DNA from: Candidatus Eiseniibacteriota bacterium
GTDB taxonomy: Bacteria > Eisenbacteria > RBG-16-71-46
Direction of reading: 5' to 3'
NCBI GenBank assembly: GCA_005893365.1
Contig: VBPB01000183.1
Coordinates: 1-5,947 of the forward strand
DNA: 5,947 bases
Shown here: positions 1 to 5,947 of the stretch, in pieces
Position numbering within the stretch: position 1 is the stretch's first letter
Layout of the letters: the number at the start of each line of letters is the position of its first letter
Translations under genes and position numbers: made by a program
Notes under the pieces: model-generated
The model's database searches: none
What the model saw: only the letters and a program-made list of their open reading frames with translations
What the model was told of the DNA's origin: nothing

Positions 1-1
1 T

Positions 2-326
2 GATCGGCTGGATGCGGAGCAGCTGGCTCGGCTCGGGCGGATCGAGGGCGGTCAAGACCCGGCGCGAGGCGATCGAGCAGTTCGAAAAAAGCGGACGCCA
101 GGACCTGGCCGCGAAGGAGCGCGCCGAGATCGGCGTCGTGGAGCGCTACCTGCCGCAGGCGATGAGCCCGGAGGAGACGGAGCGGGCGGTCGCGGCGCTC
201 GTCAGCGAGCTTGGACTCAAGGAGAAGAAGGACCTCGGCCGCGCCATGAAGGAGTTCATGGCCCGCTACCGCGGGCGTGTGGACGGCAAGGCGGTCAACG
301 CCCTCATCGCCCGGCACCTCAAATAA
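2..326 (+). CDS. yqeY: GatB/YqeY-like protein, 5'-truncated, apparent frameshift near the window edge
   Basis: This is the C-terminal part of a YqeY family protein, a small domain related to the tail of the GatB subunit of the tRNA-dependent amidotransferase. Its exact cellular role is not firmly known. The family signature VKTRREAIEQFEKSGR begins at 51, followed by DLAAKE, a YLPQ motif near 150, and the closing block KDLGRAMKEFMARYRGR then VDGK before the TAA at 324-326. The family is usually about 150 residues, so roughly the first third lies outside the window. The ATG at 12 is in the main frame but is probably not the start. Bases 2-34 in the neighbouring frame read DRLDAEQLARL, which is what YqeY proteins have just before the VK.RR block, so the frame appears to shift between about 35 and 50. 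Whether that is a real mutation or a sequence error cannot be told here. The family call is secure; the frameshift is likely. Confidence 0.85.
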   Translation, partial: IGWMRSSWLGSGGSRAVKTRREAIEQFEKSGRQDLAAKERAEIGVVERYLPQAMSPEETERAVAALVSELGLKEKKDLGRAMKEFMARYRGRVDGKAVNALIARHLK

Positions 327-331
327 GCGGC

Positions 332-2199
332 GTGTGCTTCGCCTGGGTCGCGTTGGGGCTCCTCATCCTGGCAATCAACGTCACGCCGATCACCAACAAC
401 GACATCTTCCTGCACCTCAAAACCGGAGAGCTGATCCTCGAGACCGGCCAGGTGCCCGTGGTCGACGACTATTCGGCCCTGGCGCGCGGTCGTCCCTTCG
501 CCGCGCACGAGTGGCTGGCGGGCGTCCTGTTCGCGATCTTCTCTTCAAGTGCGCCGTCGCCCTGGCGATCGGCGCCACGCTCTATCGTGCCGCCCGGGCG
601 GAAGGGGCGCTGCCGGCGGTCGCCCTCCCCTGCCTCGCGTTCGTGATGATCCTCGCGGCCGCCCGCATGCAGGAGCGGCCGCACATCTTCAGCTTCCTTC
701 TGCTGGCCGTCTACATGCTGGTCCTGGCTCGCCGCCGCTCCGGGGGCCCGCGCCGGAAGGAGATCTTCTATCTGCTGCCGATCCTGCAGGTCCTGTGGGC
801 CAACCTGCACGGCAGCTTTCTGCTCGGCCCGACGATCGTCGGCCTGGCAGCGGCCGGCGAGGTGATCGACGCCTGGATCGTGAAGCGGGCGGAAGCCGCT
901 TCCTCCGCGGACCACCTCCGGGAAGCCGGAAGGCTGGCGGCCCTCGCGGCAGGGCTCGTCCCCTGCTGCCTCCTCAATCCCTACGGCCTCAAGCTGCTGG
1001 CCTTCCCGTTCGAGCTGACCGGCAGCGCGTTCATGGAGCAGATCTTCGAATGGCAGCCCCCCTTCAGCAGCTCCTTCCGGTTGACCTACATGGCGCGCTA
1101 CTACGTCGTCTGGTGCGTCCTCGGGATCGCGGCCTTCATCGCGAGCCTGACCCGGGAGAGCCGGCCCAGGACCTTCCTCGTCCTGACCTTCGCGGCCTTC
1201 CTCGCCCTTTCGCTGCGCATGAACCGGAACGTCACCGATTTCGCCTTCGCCACGCTCCCCGGCACGAGCGCGGCGCTGACGCTCTGCCTGACCCGCGGGG
1301 CGCGAGCGGCCGCGCGCCCGGACGCGAAAAACGCCGCCGCGGGCACGCCCCTCCACCTCATCGCCTGGGCGCTCCTCGGCCTCGCCGGCTGGTTCGCCTT
1401 CTTCGGCTACGGCTACGGTCCTTCGTTTGGGCGGCGTGAGCTGGGGCTCGGTCTGGGGCCCAACGTGCCGGTGGGCGCCGCGGACGAGCTCGCCCGGCGC
1501 GGTGTCGTGGGCACGAGCTTCAACACCTACGGCGCCGGCGCCTACCTCGTCTACCGCTTCTATCCCCGCGTGCGGGTCGGCATGGACTCGCGCAACGACG
1601 TCTACGGCGAGCGGCTCTACGCCGAGTACCAGGAGGCGACGCAGAAGCCCGACGCGCTGAAGGCGATGCTGCGGAGGCTGCAGGCCTCGTTCATCTTCCT
1701 GGAATGGCCGCAGCCGGGGATGGCGAAGACGGCACGGGCGATTCGCGCCACGGACGAAGGATGGCGGCCGGTCTACTTCGACGACGCCGCCGTCGTCTAC
1801 CTCGAGGAGGACGGCCCGTACGCCGAGCAGGCGAAGGAGGGCTACGCCCTGCTCGATCCGCTGCTCTTCCTGCCGGGCACCTGGAGCCGGGAGAAAGCGC
1901 ACCAGGCGTTGAGCGAAGCCGACCGCGCCATCGCCCAGAGCGGCCGCTCCTGCATCGCGCGGGTCATGCGGGTGGAGGCGCTGCTCGCGCTCGGACGGAC
2001 CGACGCAGCGCTCGCCGAAGAGGCGCGCCTCGTGGCGGAGGACCCGCCCCTGGCGCACATCTCGATCCTCCTCGGGCTCGCCCACCTGGCGCGGGGCGAC
2101 CGGACGACCGCGGCGGCCCGCCTGCGGCGCGCGCTGGAGCTGAATCCGTTCTCCGACGTGGCCCGCGAGGCGCTGAAGAAGGCGACGGCCACGCCCTAA
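332..2199 (+). CDS. Polytopic membrane protein with C-terminal TPR-like tail, frame broken near 540
   Basis: This is an integral membrane protein of an uncharacterised, GT-C-glycosyltransferase-like family; no function is proven. From the GTG at 332 (first start in this frame, 5 bases after the yqeY stop, no clear Shine-Dalgarno, so probably translationally coupled) it reads a hydrophobic helix, then NNDIFLHLKTGE, VPVVDDYS and HEWLAGVLF, which are family hallmarks. That frame then turns into non-homologous sequence. The neighbouring frame resumes at about 541 with LLFKCAVALA and runs unbroken to the TAA at 2197-2199. Later hallmarks are ERPHIFSFLLLAVYM, LWANLHGSF (near 797), LNPYG (near 975), and after the last helix (about 1357-1410) a soluble part with FNTYGAGAYLVYRFYP and MDSRNDVYG. 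Positions 1850-2196 form alpha-helical TPR-like repeats ending ALELNPFSDVAREAL. The combined product would be about 620 residues. The GTG at 277 opens the second frame, but its first 85 or so codons are out-of-frame noise. Confidence 0.75.
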
Positions 2200-2218
2200 C
2201 TAAGCTCCCGATGAAATC

Positions 2219-2233
2219 GCGCGGCCCCCGCGC
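2219..2233. terminator. Short GC hairpin between convergent gene ends
   Basis: A perfect 6-base-pair inverted repeat (GCGCGG, loop CCC, CCGCGC) lies in the 40 bases between the membrane protein stop (2197-2199) and the minus-strand stop (2240-2242). That is where a bidirectional terminator would sit. It has no T-run on either side, so it is not a classic intrinsic terminator, and such short GC palindromes arise by chance in DNA this rich in G and C. Confidence 0.25.
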
Positions 2234-2239
2234 CGGGCG

Positions 2240-2395
2240 TCAGGGCTCGCGGCCGATGACGGAGGCCATCGACCGCACGGTGACCGTCCCCAACTCTTGA
2301 AGCGGCTTGCGCAGCTCGGTGGCCGGGCCGACGACCAGGATCGCCAGGTCGTCAACCGGCACGGAGAAGGCGAAACGAGCTCCTGACGTAGACTC
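2240..2395 (-). pseudogene. C-terminal remnant of a probable M16-type (insulinase/pitrilysin-like) zinc peptidase
   Basis: Read on the minus strand from about 2390 down to a TGA at 2240-2242, the sequence gives RFAFSVPVDDLAILVVGP, then ATELRKPLQELGTVTVR, and ends in SVIGREP. The pattern of a PVD-L-IVVVG strand, then a helix, then a LG-V strand is how many bacterial M16 family proteins end. No catalytic HxxEH motif is present because only about 45 residues remain. The frame stays open upstream of 2390 but the residues there (SPWDGRGREST) show no resemblance to the family, and plus-strand coding sequence for the WYL regulator starts at 2430, so the rest of the gene is missing. Its codons (CTG, TTG, CTT, GCC) are like the left half of the window. 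It could also be the tail of another alpha/beta protein; the coding nature is more certain than the family. Confidence 0.4.
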
Positions 2396-2412
2396 CCGGC
2401 CGCGACCATCCC

Positions 2413-2423
2413 AGGGAGAGAGG
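2413..2423 (+). promoter_or_regulatory. Ribosome binding site that fixes the WYL regulator start
   Basis: The purine run AGGGAGAGAGG ends 6 bases before the GTG at 2430. It supports that GTG over the more upstream in-frame GTG at 2307, whose added residues resemble no WYL protein and which lies within the M16-like remnant on the other strand. No convincing -35/-10 pair is visible between the remnant and this site. Confidence 0.65.
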
Positions 2424-2429
2424 CCTTCG

Positions 2430-3491
2430 GTGAGGGGCGACCAGCTCGCGCGTCAATGGCAGCTGATCCAGCGCCTCGCGAAGAGCCGCGCGGGCGTCGC
2501 GCTCGACGACCTCGCCGCCGACCTCGAGGTGGTGCGCCGCACCGTCTACCGCGACCTCGACGCGCTGATGCTCGCGGGCTTCCCGGTGGTGAGCGAGAAG
2601 CGCGACGGCCGGGTGTTCTACCGCTTCCTCGACACGTTCCGGCTCGGCGACGTGCCGTTCACGCCCGACGAGATCCTCGCGCTCGCATTCGGCGAGGATC
2701 TCCTGCGCGTGCTCGAAGGCACGGTGTTCCACGACTCGATCCGGTCCGCGCTCGCCAAGATCCGCGCGGGGCTCGGGCCCGAGCTCGCCGACTATCTCGC
2801 GCGGCTCGGCGCGGCGTTTCGCGTGCTGCCGGGCCCGCACAAGAACTACGCCCACCTGCGCGACACGATCCGCACGCTCAACGACGCCGTGCTCGCACAG
2901 CACAGCGTGCAAATCCGCTACCGCACCGGCCGCACCGGCGCCCTCTCCTCGCGCACACTCGACCCGTACCGCGTCTGGTACCGCAGCGGCGGGCTCTACG
3001 TCGTCGGCCACGACCACAAGTCCGGCGAGCTGCGCACGTTCGCCGTCGACCGGATCACCAAGATCGAGGCCACCGCGAGCCGCTTCGCCGTCGCCGCGGG
3101 CTTCGACTTCGAAAAATACGTCGGATCCTCGTTCGGAGTGATCATGGAGCCCGCGGCGCGCGTGCGGATCCTGTTCGAGTCGCGCTGGGCCGGCTATGTC
3201 GCCGAGCGCACCTGGCACCCGAGCCAGAAGCTCAGTCCGCAGCCGGGCGGCCGCATCGAGCTCGCGATGGAGGTCGGCGGCACCGACGAGCTGCGCACCT
3301 GGATCCTGTCGTTCGGCGACGGGGCACTCGTGCTCGAGCCCGCGGCGCTGCGCGACGGGGTGGCGCGCGAGCTGGCAGCGGCCCTCGAACGCTACCGGCA
3401 AGCGGCCGAAGGCCGCGCGCAGCGCAAGGCCCCGAAGCGGCCGCGCAGCGAGGCAAAGCCGAGCGAAGCGCGGGCCCCGGCGAAGGACTGA
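2430..3491 (+). CDS. WYL-domain transcriptional regulator with N-terminal HTH
   Basis: This is a cytoplasmic DNA-binding regulator of the DeoR-like HTH plus WYL type, 353 residues from the GTG at 2430. Residues 9-66 form a winged helix: the recognition helix is about VVRRTVYRDLDAL (34-46), and the wing reads VVSEKRDGRVFYRF. Residues about 110-165 are a helical connector. The WYL domain covers about 170-220, with DPYRVWYRSGGLYVVGHD and LRTFAVDRI (201-209); the signature W-Y-L is here L189-Y190-V191, a common relaxed form. Residues about 241-322 match the WCX C-terminal extension. WYL domains are thought to bind ligands, in some cases nucleic acids or nucleotides; the ligand here is unknown. 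The tail 323-353 is rich in K, R, A and P, and its last 11 residues are encoded by a tandem repeat (3456-3520). A molybdoenzyme gene starts 123 bases downstream on the same strand and is a plausible target, but that is inference. Confidence 0.88.
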   Translation: MRGDQLARQWQLIQRLAKSRAGVALDDLAADLEVVRRTVYRDLDALMLAGFPVVSEKRDGRVFYRFLDTFRLGDVPFTPDEILALAFGEDLLRVLEGTVFHDSIRSALAKIRAGLGPELADYLARLGAAFRVLPGPHKNYAHLRDTIRTLNDAVLAQHSVQIRYRTGRTGALSSRTLDPYRVWYRSGGLYVVGHDHKSGELRTFAVDRITKIEATASRFAVAAGFDFEKYVGSSFGVIMEPAARVRILFESRWAGYVAERTWHPSQKLSPQPGGRIELAMEVGGTDELRTWILSFGDGALVLEPAALRDGVARELAAALERYRQAAEGRAQRKAPKRPRSEAKPSEARAPAKD

Positions 3492-3520
3492 AGCCGAGCG
3501 AAGGCGGGCCCCCGCAAAGG
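3456..3520. repeat. Imperfect 35-base tandem repeat across the end of the regulator gene
   Basis: AAGCCGAGCGAAG occurs exactly at 3456-3468 and again at 3491-3503. Each copy is followed by a similar run: CGCGGGCCCCGGCGAAGG in the first and GCGGGCCCCCGCAAAGG in the second. The period is 35. The first copy encodes the last residues of the regulator (KPSEARAPAKD), and the TGA stop at 3489-3491 sits on the join. The second copy is non-coding. The looser stretch just upstream (about 3418-3455) has the same low-complexity flavour (GCGCAAGGCC, GAAGCGGCC, GCGAGGC). It may belong to a dispersed repeat family of this genome; one window cannot show that. Confidence 0.6.
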
Positions 3521-3546
3521 GTGGCTCCCCCGAACCCGCGAAAACT

Positions 3547-3562
3547 GGCCCTTTCCAGGGCC
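3547..3562 (-). terminator. Hairpin with a T-run on the minus strand
   Basis: GGCCCT and AGGGCC form a perfect 6-base-pair stem around the loop TTCC. On the plus strand it is preceded by AAAA and not followed by T. Read on the minus strand it becomes a GC stem followed by AGTTTT, the form of a weak intrinsic terminator for leftward transcription. No leftward gene is present to its right in this window, so it may be carried by the adjoining repeat or be chance. For the plus strand it would act at most as a pause or mRNA-stabilising hairpin between the regulator and the oxidoreductase. Confidence 0.3.
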
Positions 3563-3601
3563 GCCGATCTCGTCGACGCTGACCGGGTCGCACCCATTGC
3601 C

Positions 3602-3606
3602 GGAGG
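3602..3606 (+). promoter_or_regulatory. Shine-Dalgarno site that fixes the oxidoreductase start
   Basis: GGAGG lies 8 bases before the GTG at 3615, close to the ideal spacing. It rules out the in-frame TTG at 3597, which is upstream of this site and would add only six residues (MPEAPP) that have no role in the fold. Confidence 0.75.
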
Positions 3607-3614
3607 CCCCACCC

Positions 3615-5897
3615 GTGGCCGAGCTCCGCACCGTCCACCGCGTCTGCCCGTTCTGCGAGGCCACCTGCGGACTCGCCATCACGGTCGAAGGAGACCAGAT
3701 CCGCAGCGTGCGCAGCGATCCCGACGACCCGTTCTCGAAGGGCTTCGTGTGCCCGAAGGCGCACGGGCTCAAGGAGCTCCACCACGATCCGGACCGCCTC
3801 ACGAAGCCGATGCGGCGCAACGCGGACGGCTGGCAGGAGATCTCGTGGGCGGAGGCCTACGACGAGATCGAGATCCGTCTCTCGGCGATCCGCGAGAAGT
3901 ACGGCAACGACGCGATCGGCACCTACGAGGGCAACCCCGTGGTGCACGACCTCGGCGCGCTGATGTACCGGCCCGTGCTCAAGCGCGCGCTCGCGACGAA
4001 GAGCAACTTCAACTCCGCCGCGATCGACACGCTCCCGAAGATCGTCTCGACGGGTTTGATGTTCGGCCGCCACTTCCCGATGGCGGTGCCCGTGCCCGAC
4101 ATCGACCGCACCGACCATCTCTTGATCATCGGCGCGAACCCGGCGATCTCGCACGGCAGCCTCATGACGATGCCCGATGCGCCGGGCCGTCTCAAAGGCG
4201 TGATCGCGCGCGGTGGCAAGGTGATCGTCGTCGACCCGCGCTGCACCGAGACGGCGAAGCTCGCGAGCGAGCACCACTTCATCCGGCCCGGCAGCGATGC
4301 GGCGTTCCTGCTCGCGCTCGTGCACACGCTGTTCGACGAGGATCTCGTCGCGCTCGGCGCCGCCGAAGGCCGCGTGAACGATCTCGAGGGTGTGCGCGCG
4401 CTCGCGCGCGAGTTCGCGCCCGAAGCGGTCGCGGACTTCTGTGGCATCCCCGCCGCGGAGATCCGGCGCCTCGCGCGCGAGCACGCGGCCGCGAAGTCGG
4501 CGGCGTGTTATGGCCGGCTCGGCACCTGCGTGCAGGAGTTCGGCACGCTCGCGAGCTGGGCGGTCGACCTCGTCAACATCCTGACCGGCAATCTCGACCG
4601 CACCGGCGGCGTGATGTTCACCACGCCGGCCGCGCCGCTCGACGCGGCGCTGCCGAGGGGCGACGGCTTCCGGATGGCGCGCTGGAAGAGCCGCGTGAGC
4701 GGCCAGCCCGAGGTGGAGGGGCAGATCCCGTCGTCGACGATGGGCGAGGAGATGCTCACGCCCGGCGAGGGCCAGGTGCGCGCGATGATCCTGCTGATGA
4801 CCAATCCGCTGCGCAGCGCCGCGAACTCGGCGCAGCTCGAGTGCGCGTTCGCGGGGCTCGACTTCCTGGTCGCGATCGACTTCTACATCAACGAGACCAC
4901 GCGCCACGCGCATCTGATCCTGCCCACGCCCGCGCCCTCCGAGCAGGCGAACTACGAGATCGCGATCTACCTGCTCGCGGTGCGCAACGTGGCGAAGTGG
5001 TCGTGGCCCGTCGTGCCGCCGGCACCGGACCGCCCCGAGACCTGGCAGGTGCTGTCGGCGATCGCCGCGCGCGTGCTCGGCCTCGGCCATCTGCCCGAGC
5101 AGGCCGTCGACGACTTCGTGTTCCGCCAGCTCGCGACGCAGGCGGTCGCGAGCGCGAGCTCGCGCTGGGAAGGGCTCACCGTCGACGAGATCTTCGCGAA
5201 GGTCGACGGCGGCATCGGACCCGTGCGCGCGGTGGACATGCTGCTGCGGATCGGCCCGCACGGCGACGGCTTCGGGCGCCGGCCCGACGGCCTCACGCTC
5301 GCGCGCCTGCAGCACGCGCCGCACGGCATCGACCTCGGCCCGCTCGAGCCGCGGCTCGCCGAGGTGATCGACACCGAAAGCGGTCGGATCGAGCTCACCC
5401 CGCCGCTGATGACGGGCGACCTCGCGCGGCTGCGCGCGCGGATCGCACGCCCGACGACTTCGCTCGCCTCCGGCTCGCTGCGCGCCGGCTCCGCCGGCTT
5501 GCGCTCGCGCGAAATGCTGCTGATCGGCCGCCGCGCGATGCGCTACAGCAACTCGTTCATGCACAACCTGCCCGCGCTCGTGAAGGGCCGCGACCGCTGC
5601 ACGCTGCAGGTGTGCGCGAAGGACGCCGACACCATCGGACTCGTCCACGGCGGATCCGCGCGCGTGACCAGCCGCGTCGGAAGCATCGTGGCGCCGGTCG
5701 AGATTACCGACGATCTGATGCCGGGCGTGGTCTCGCTGCCGCACGGCTGGGGCCACGACGATCCCGCGTCGCGGCTGCGCGTCGCGAACGCGCACCCGGG
5801 CGTGAACGCGAATGTCCTCACCGACGATCGGGCCTACGACGAGGCGAGCGGCACCGCGGTGCTGTTCGGCACGCCGGTGCGCGTCGAGATCGCTTGA
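3615..5897 (+). CDS. Molybdopterin oxidoreductase, DMSO reductase/formate dehydrogenase superfamily
   Basis: This is a complete 760-residue catalytic subunit expected to bind one [4Fe-4S] cluster and a bis-pyranopterin molybdenum (or tungsten) cofactor; the substrate is unknown. Cluster ligands are Cys11, Cys14, Cys18 and Cys46 (CPFCEATC ... GFVCPKA), with a Lys two residues after the last Cys as in cluster-to-cofactor relays. The cofactor-binding core includes GANP (173-176), IVVDPR (204-209), RPGSDAAFL, LTGNLDRTGGV, MTNPLRSAA and NETTRHAHLILPTP. The C-terminal dinucleotide-binding domain covers about 632-760, with GRRAMRYSNSFMHNLP, GVVSLPHGWGHD (704-715) and NANVLTD. No twin-arginine signal is present, so it should be cytoplasmic. 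The position where formate dehydrogenases carry Cys or Sec has no Cys (NFNSAAIDTLPK, about 131-142). No partner electron-transfer subunit is in the window. Length and motif order match a family annotated only as molybdopterin-dependent oxidoreductase, common in actinobacteria and other high-GC bacteria. A cofactor-transfer or maturation role is not suggested. Confidence 0.92.
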   Translation: MAELRTVHRVCPFCEATCGLAITVEGDQIRSVRSDPDDPFSKGFVCPKAHGLKELHHDPDRLTKPMRRNADGWQEISWAEAYDEIEIRLSAIREKYGNDAIGTYEGNPVVHDLGALMYRPVLKRALATKSNFNSAAIDTLPKIVSTGLMFGRHFPMAVPVPDIDRTDHLLIIGANPAISHGSLMTMPDAPGRLKGVIARGGKVIVVDPRCTETAKLASEHHFIRPGSDAAFLLALVHTLFDEDLVALGAAEGRVNDLEGVRALAREFAPEAVADFCGIPAAEIRRLAREHAAAKSAACYGRLGTCVQEFGTLASWAVDLVNILTGNLDRTGGVMFTTPAAPLDAALPRGDGFRMARWKSRVSGQPEVEGQIPSSTMGEEMLTPGEGQVRAMILLMTNPLRSAANSAQLECAFAGLDFLVAIDFYINETTRHAHLILPTPAPSEQANYEIAIYLLAVRNVAKWSWPVVPPAPDRPETWQVLSAIAARVLGLGHLPEQAVDDFVFRQLATQAVASASSRWEGLTVDEIFAKVDGGIGPVRAVDMLLRIGPHGDGFGRRPDGLTLARLQHAPHGIDLGPLEPRLAEVIDTESGRIELTPPLMTGDLARLRARIARPTTSLASGSLRAGSAGLRSREMLLIGRRAMRYSNSFMHNLPALVKGRDRCTLQVCAKDADTIGLVHGGSARVTSRVGSIVAPVEITDDLMPGVVSLPHGWGHDDPASRLRVANAHPGVNANVLTDDRAYDEASGTAVLFGTPVRVEIA
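5458..5513. repeat. Low-complexity insert-like stretch inside the oxidoreductase linker
   Basis: This stretch is built from recurring CTCGC, CCGGCT and GCGC words and contains a small palindrome (GCCGG 5484-5488, CCGGC 5494-5498). It encodes a linker (about TSLASGSLRAGSAGLRSRE) just before the dinucleotide-binding domain. It begins with CTTCGCTCG, which also occurs, inverted, in the repeat at 3456-3503. It may be a repeat read in frame, or simply a flexible Gly/Ser/Ala linker in a GC-rich codon style. Confidence 0.3.
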
Positions 5898-5947
5898 CCT
5901 GCGTCTCCTACGCCAGAGCTCGCTCTCGACCCGGCGCGGCAAGCTCG

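Noticed and set aside
277..540. First 85 or so codons of the 640-codon plus frame beginning at 277
   Set aside because: They overlap yqeY and read as Arg/Pro-rich noise, whereas the neighbouring frame from 332 over the same bases gives conserved membrane-family motifs.
2200..2409. 69-codon minus-strand ORF starting with ATG at 2409
   Set aside because: It is in a different frame from the M16-like remnant, is rich in S, R and P, and shows no family pattern.
2307..2429. In-frame N-terminal extension of the WYL regulator from GTG 2307
   Set aside because: The extra 41 residues overlap the minus-strand remnant and show no similarity to WYL regulators, and a clear ribosome binding site precedes the GTG at 2430.
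3505..3516. GCGGGCCCCCGC palindrome considered as an operator or attachment site
   Set aside because: The loop would be only two bases, the sequence is part of the tandem repeat, and GC palindromes are expected often in DNA of this composition.
2352..5942. A 1196-codon open frame on the minus strand opposite the regulator and oxidoreductase
   Set aside because: Its translation is dominated by R, A, H, E, V and D with no recognisable domain, while the opposite strand holds two well-conserved proteins. It is a by-product of very high GC at third codon positions. The same holds for the minus-strand frame at 469-2085.
5898..5947. Last 50 bases, checked for a terminator or the start of another gene
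   Set aside because: No stem followed by T-run, no ribosome binding site and no recognisable coding segment; too short to judge.

Overview
This is a very GC-rich bacterial window (by eye about 70% or more). It has four genes or gene parts on the plus strand and one gene remnant on the minus strand. No RNA gene, CRISPR array, insertion sequence or replication origin is visible. The taxon cannot be fixed from the sequence; gene content and codon choice fit a high-GC environmental bacterium, possibly from a metagenome assembly.

Left part (1 to about 2390). The window opens in the C-terminal two thirds of a GatB/YqeY-like protein (to 326). Five bases later comes a gene for a polytopic membrane protein with a C-terminal TPR-like tail (332-2199). 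Both show signs of a broken reading frame, near 35-55 and near 540. Converging on the second gene, on the minus strand, is a short C-terminal remnant that looks like an M16-type (insulinase/pitrilysin) peptidase (stop at 2240-2242). It loses recognisable homology near 2385-2395.

Right part (about 2400 to the end). A WYL-domain transcriptional regulator (2430-3491) has a good ribosome binding site. A 123-base spacer follows, with a GC-rich imperfect tandem repeat and a small hairpin. Then comes a complete cytoplasmic molybdopterin oxidoreductase of the DMSO reductase/formate dehydrogenase superfamily (3615-5897), also with a good ribosome binding site. The last 50 bases hold nothing I can name.

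How the parts fit. The two halves have different codon habits: the right half is strongly GCG (Ala) and CTC (Leu) biased, while the left mixes GCC with GCG and uses more CTG. The M16 remnant on the left is cut just before the regulator begins. The window therefore looks like a junction of two DNA backgrounds, by recombination or by assembly chimera, lying between about 2385 and 2415. In the right half the regulator may control the molybdoenzyme gene downstream, but no operator is visible. I did not find a clearly new multi-gene system. The most useful leads are the junction, the frame disruptions, the unusual molybdenum-ligand region of the oxidoreductase, and the repeat DNA that has been read into coding sequence.
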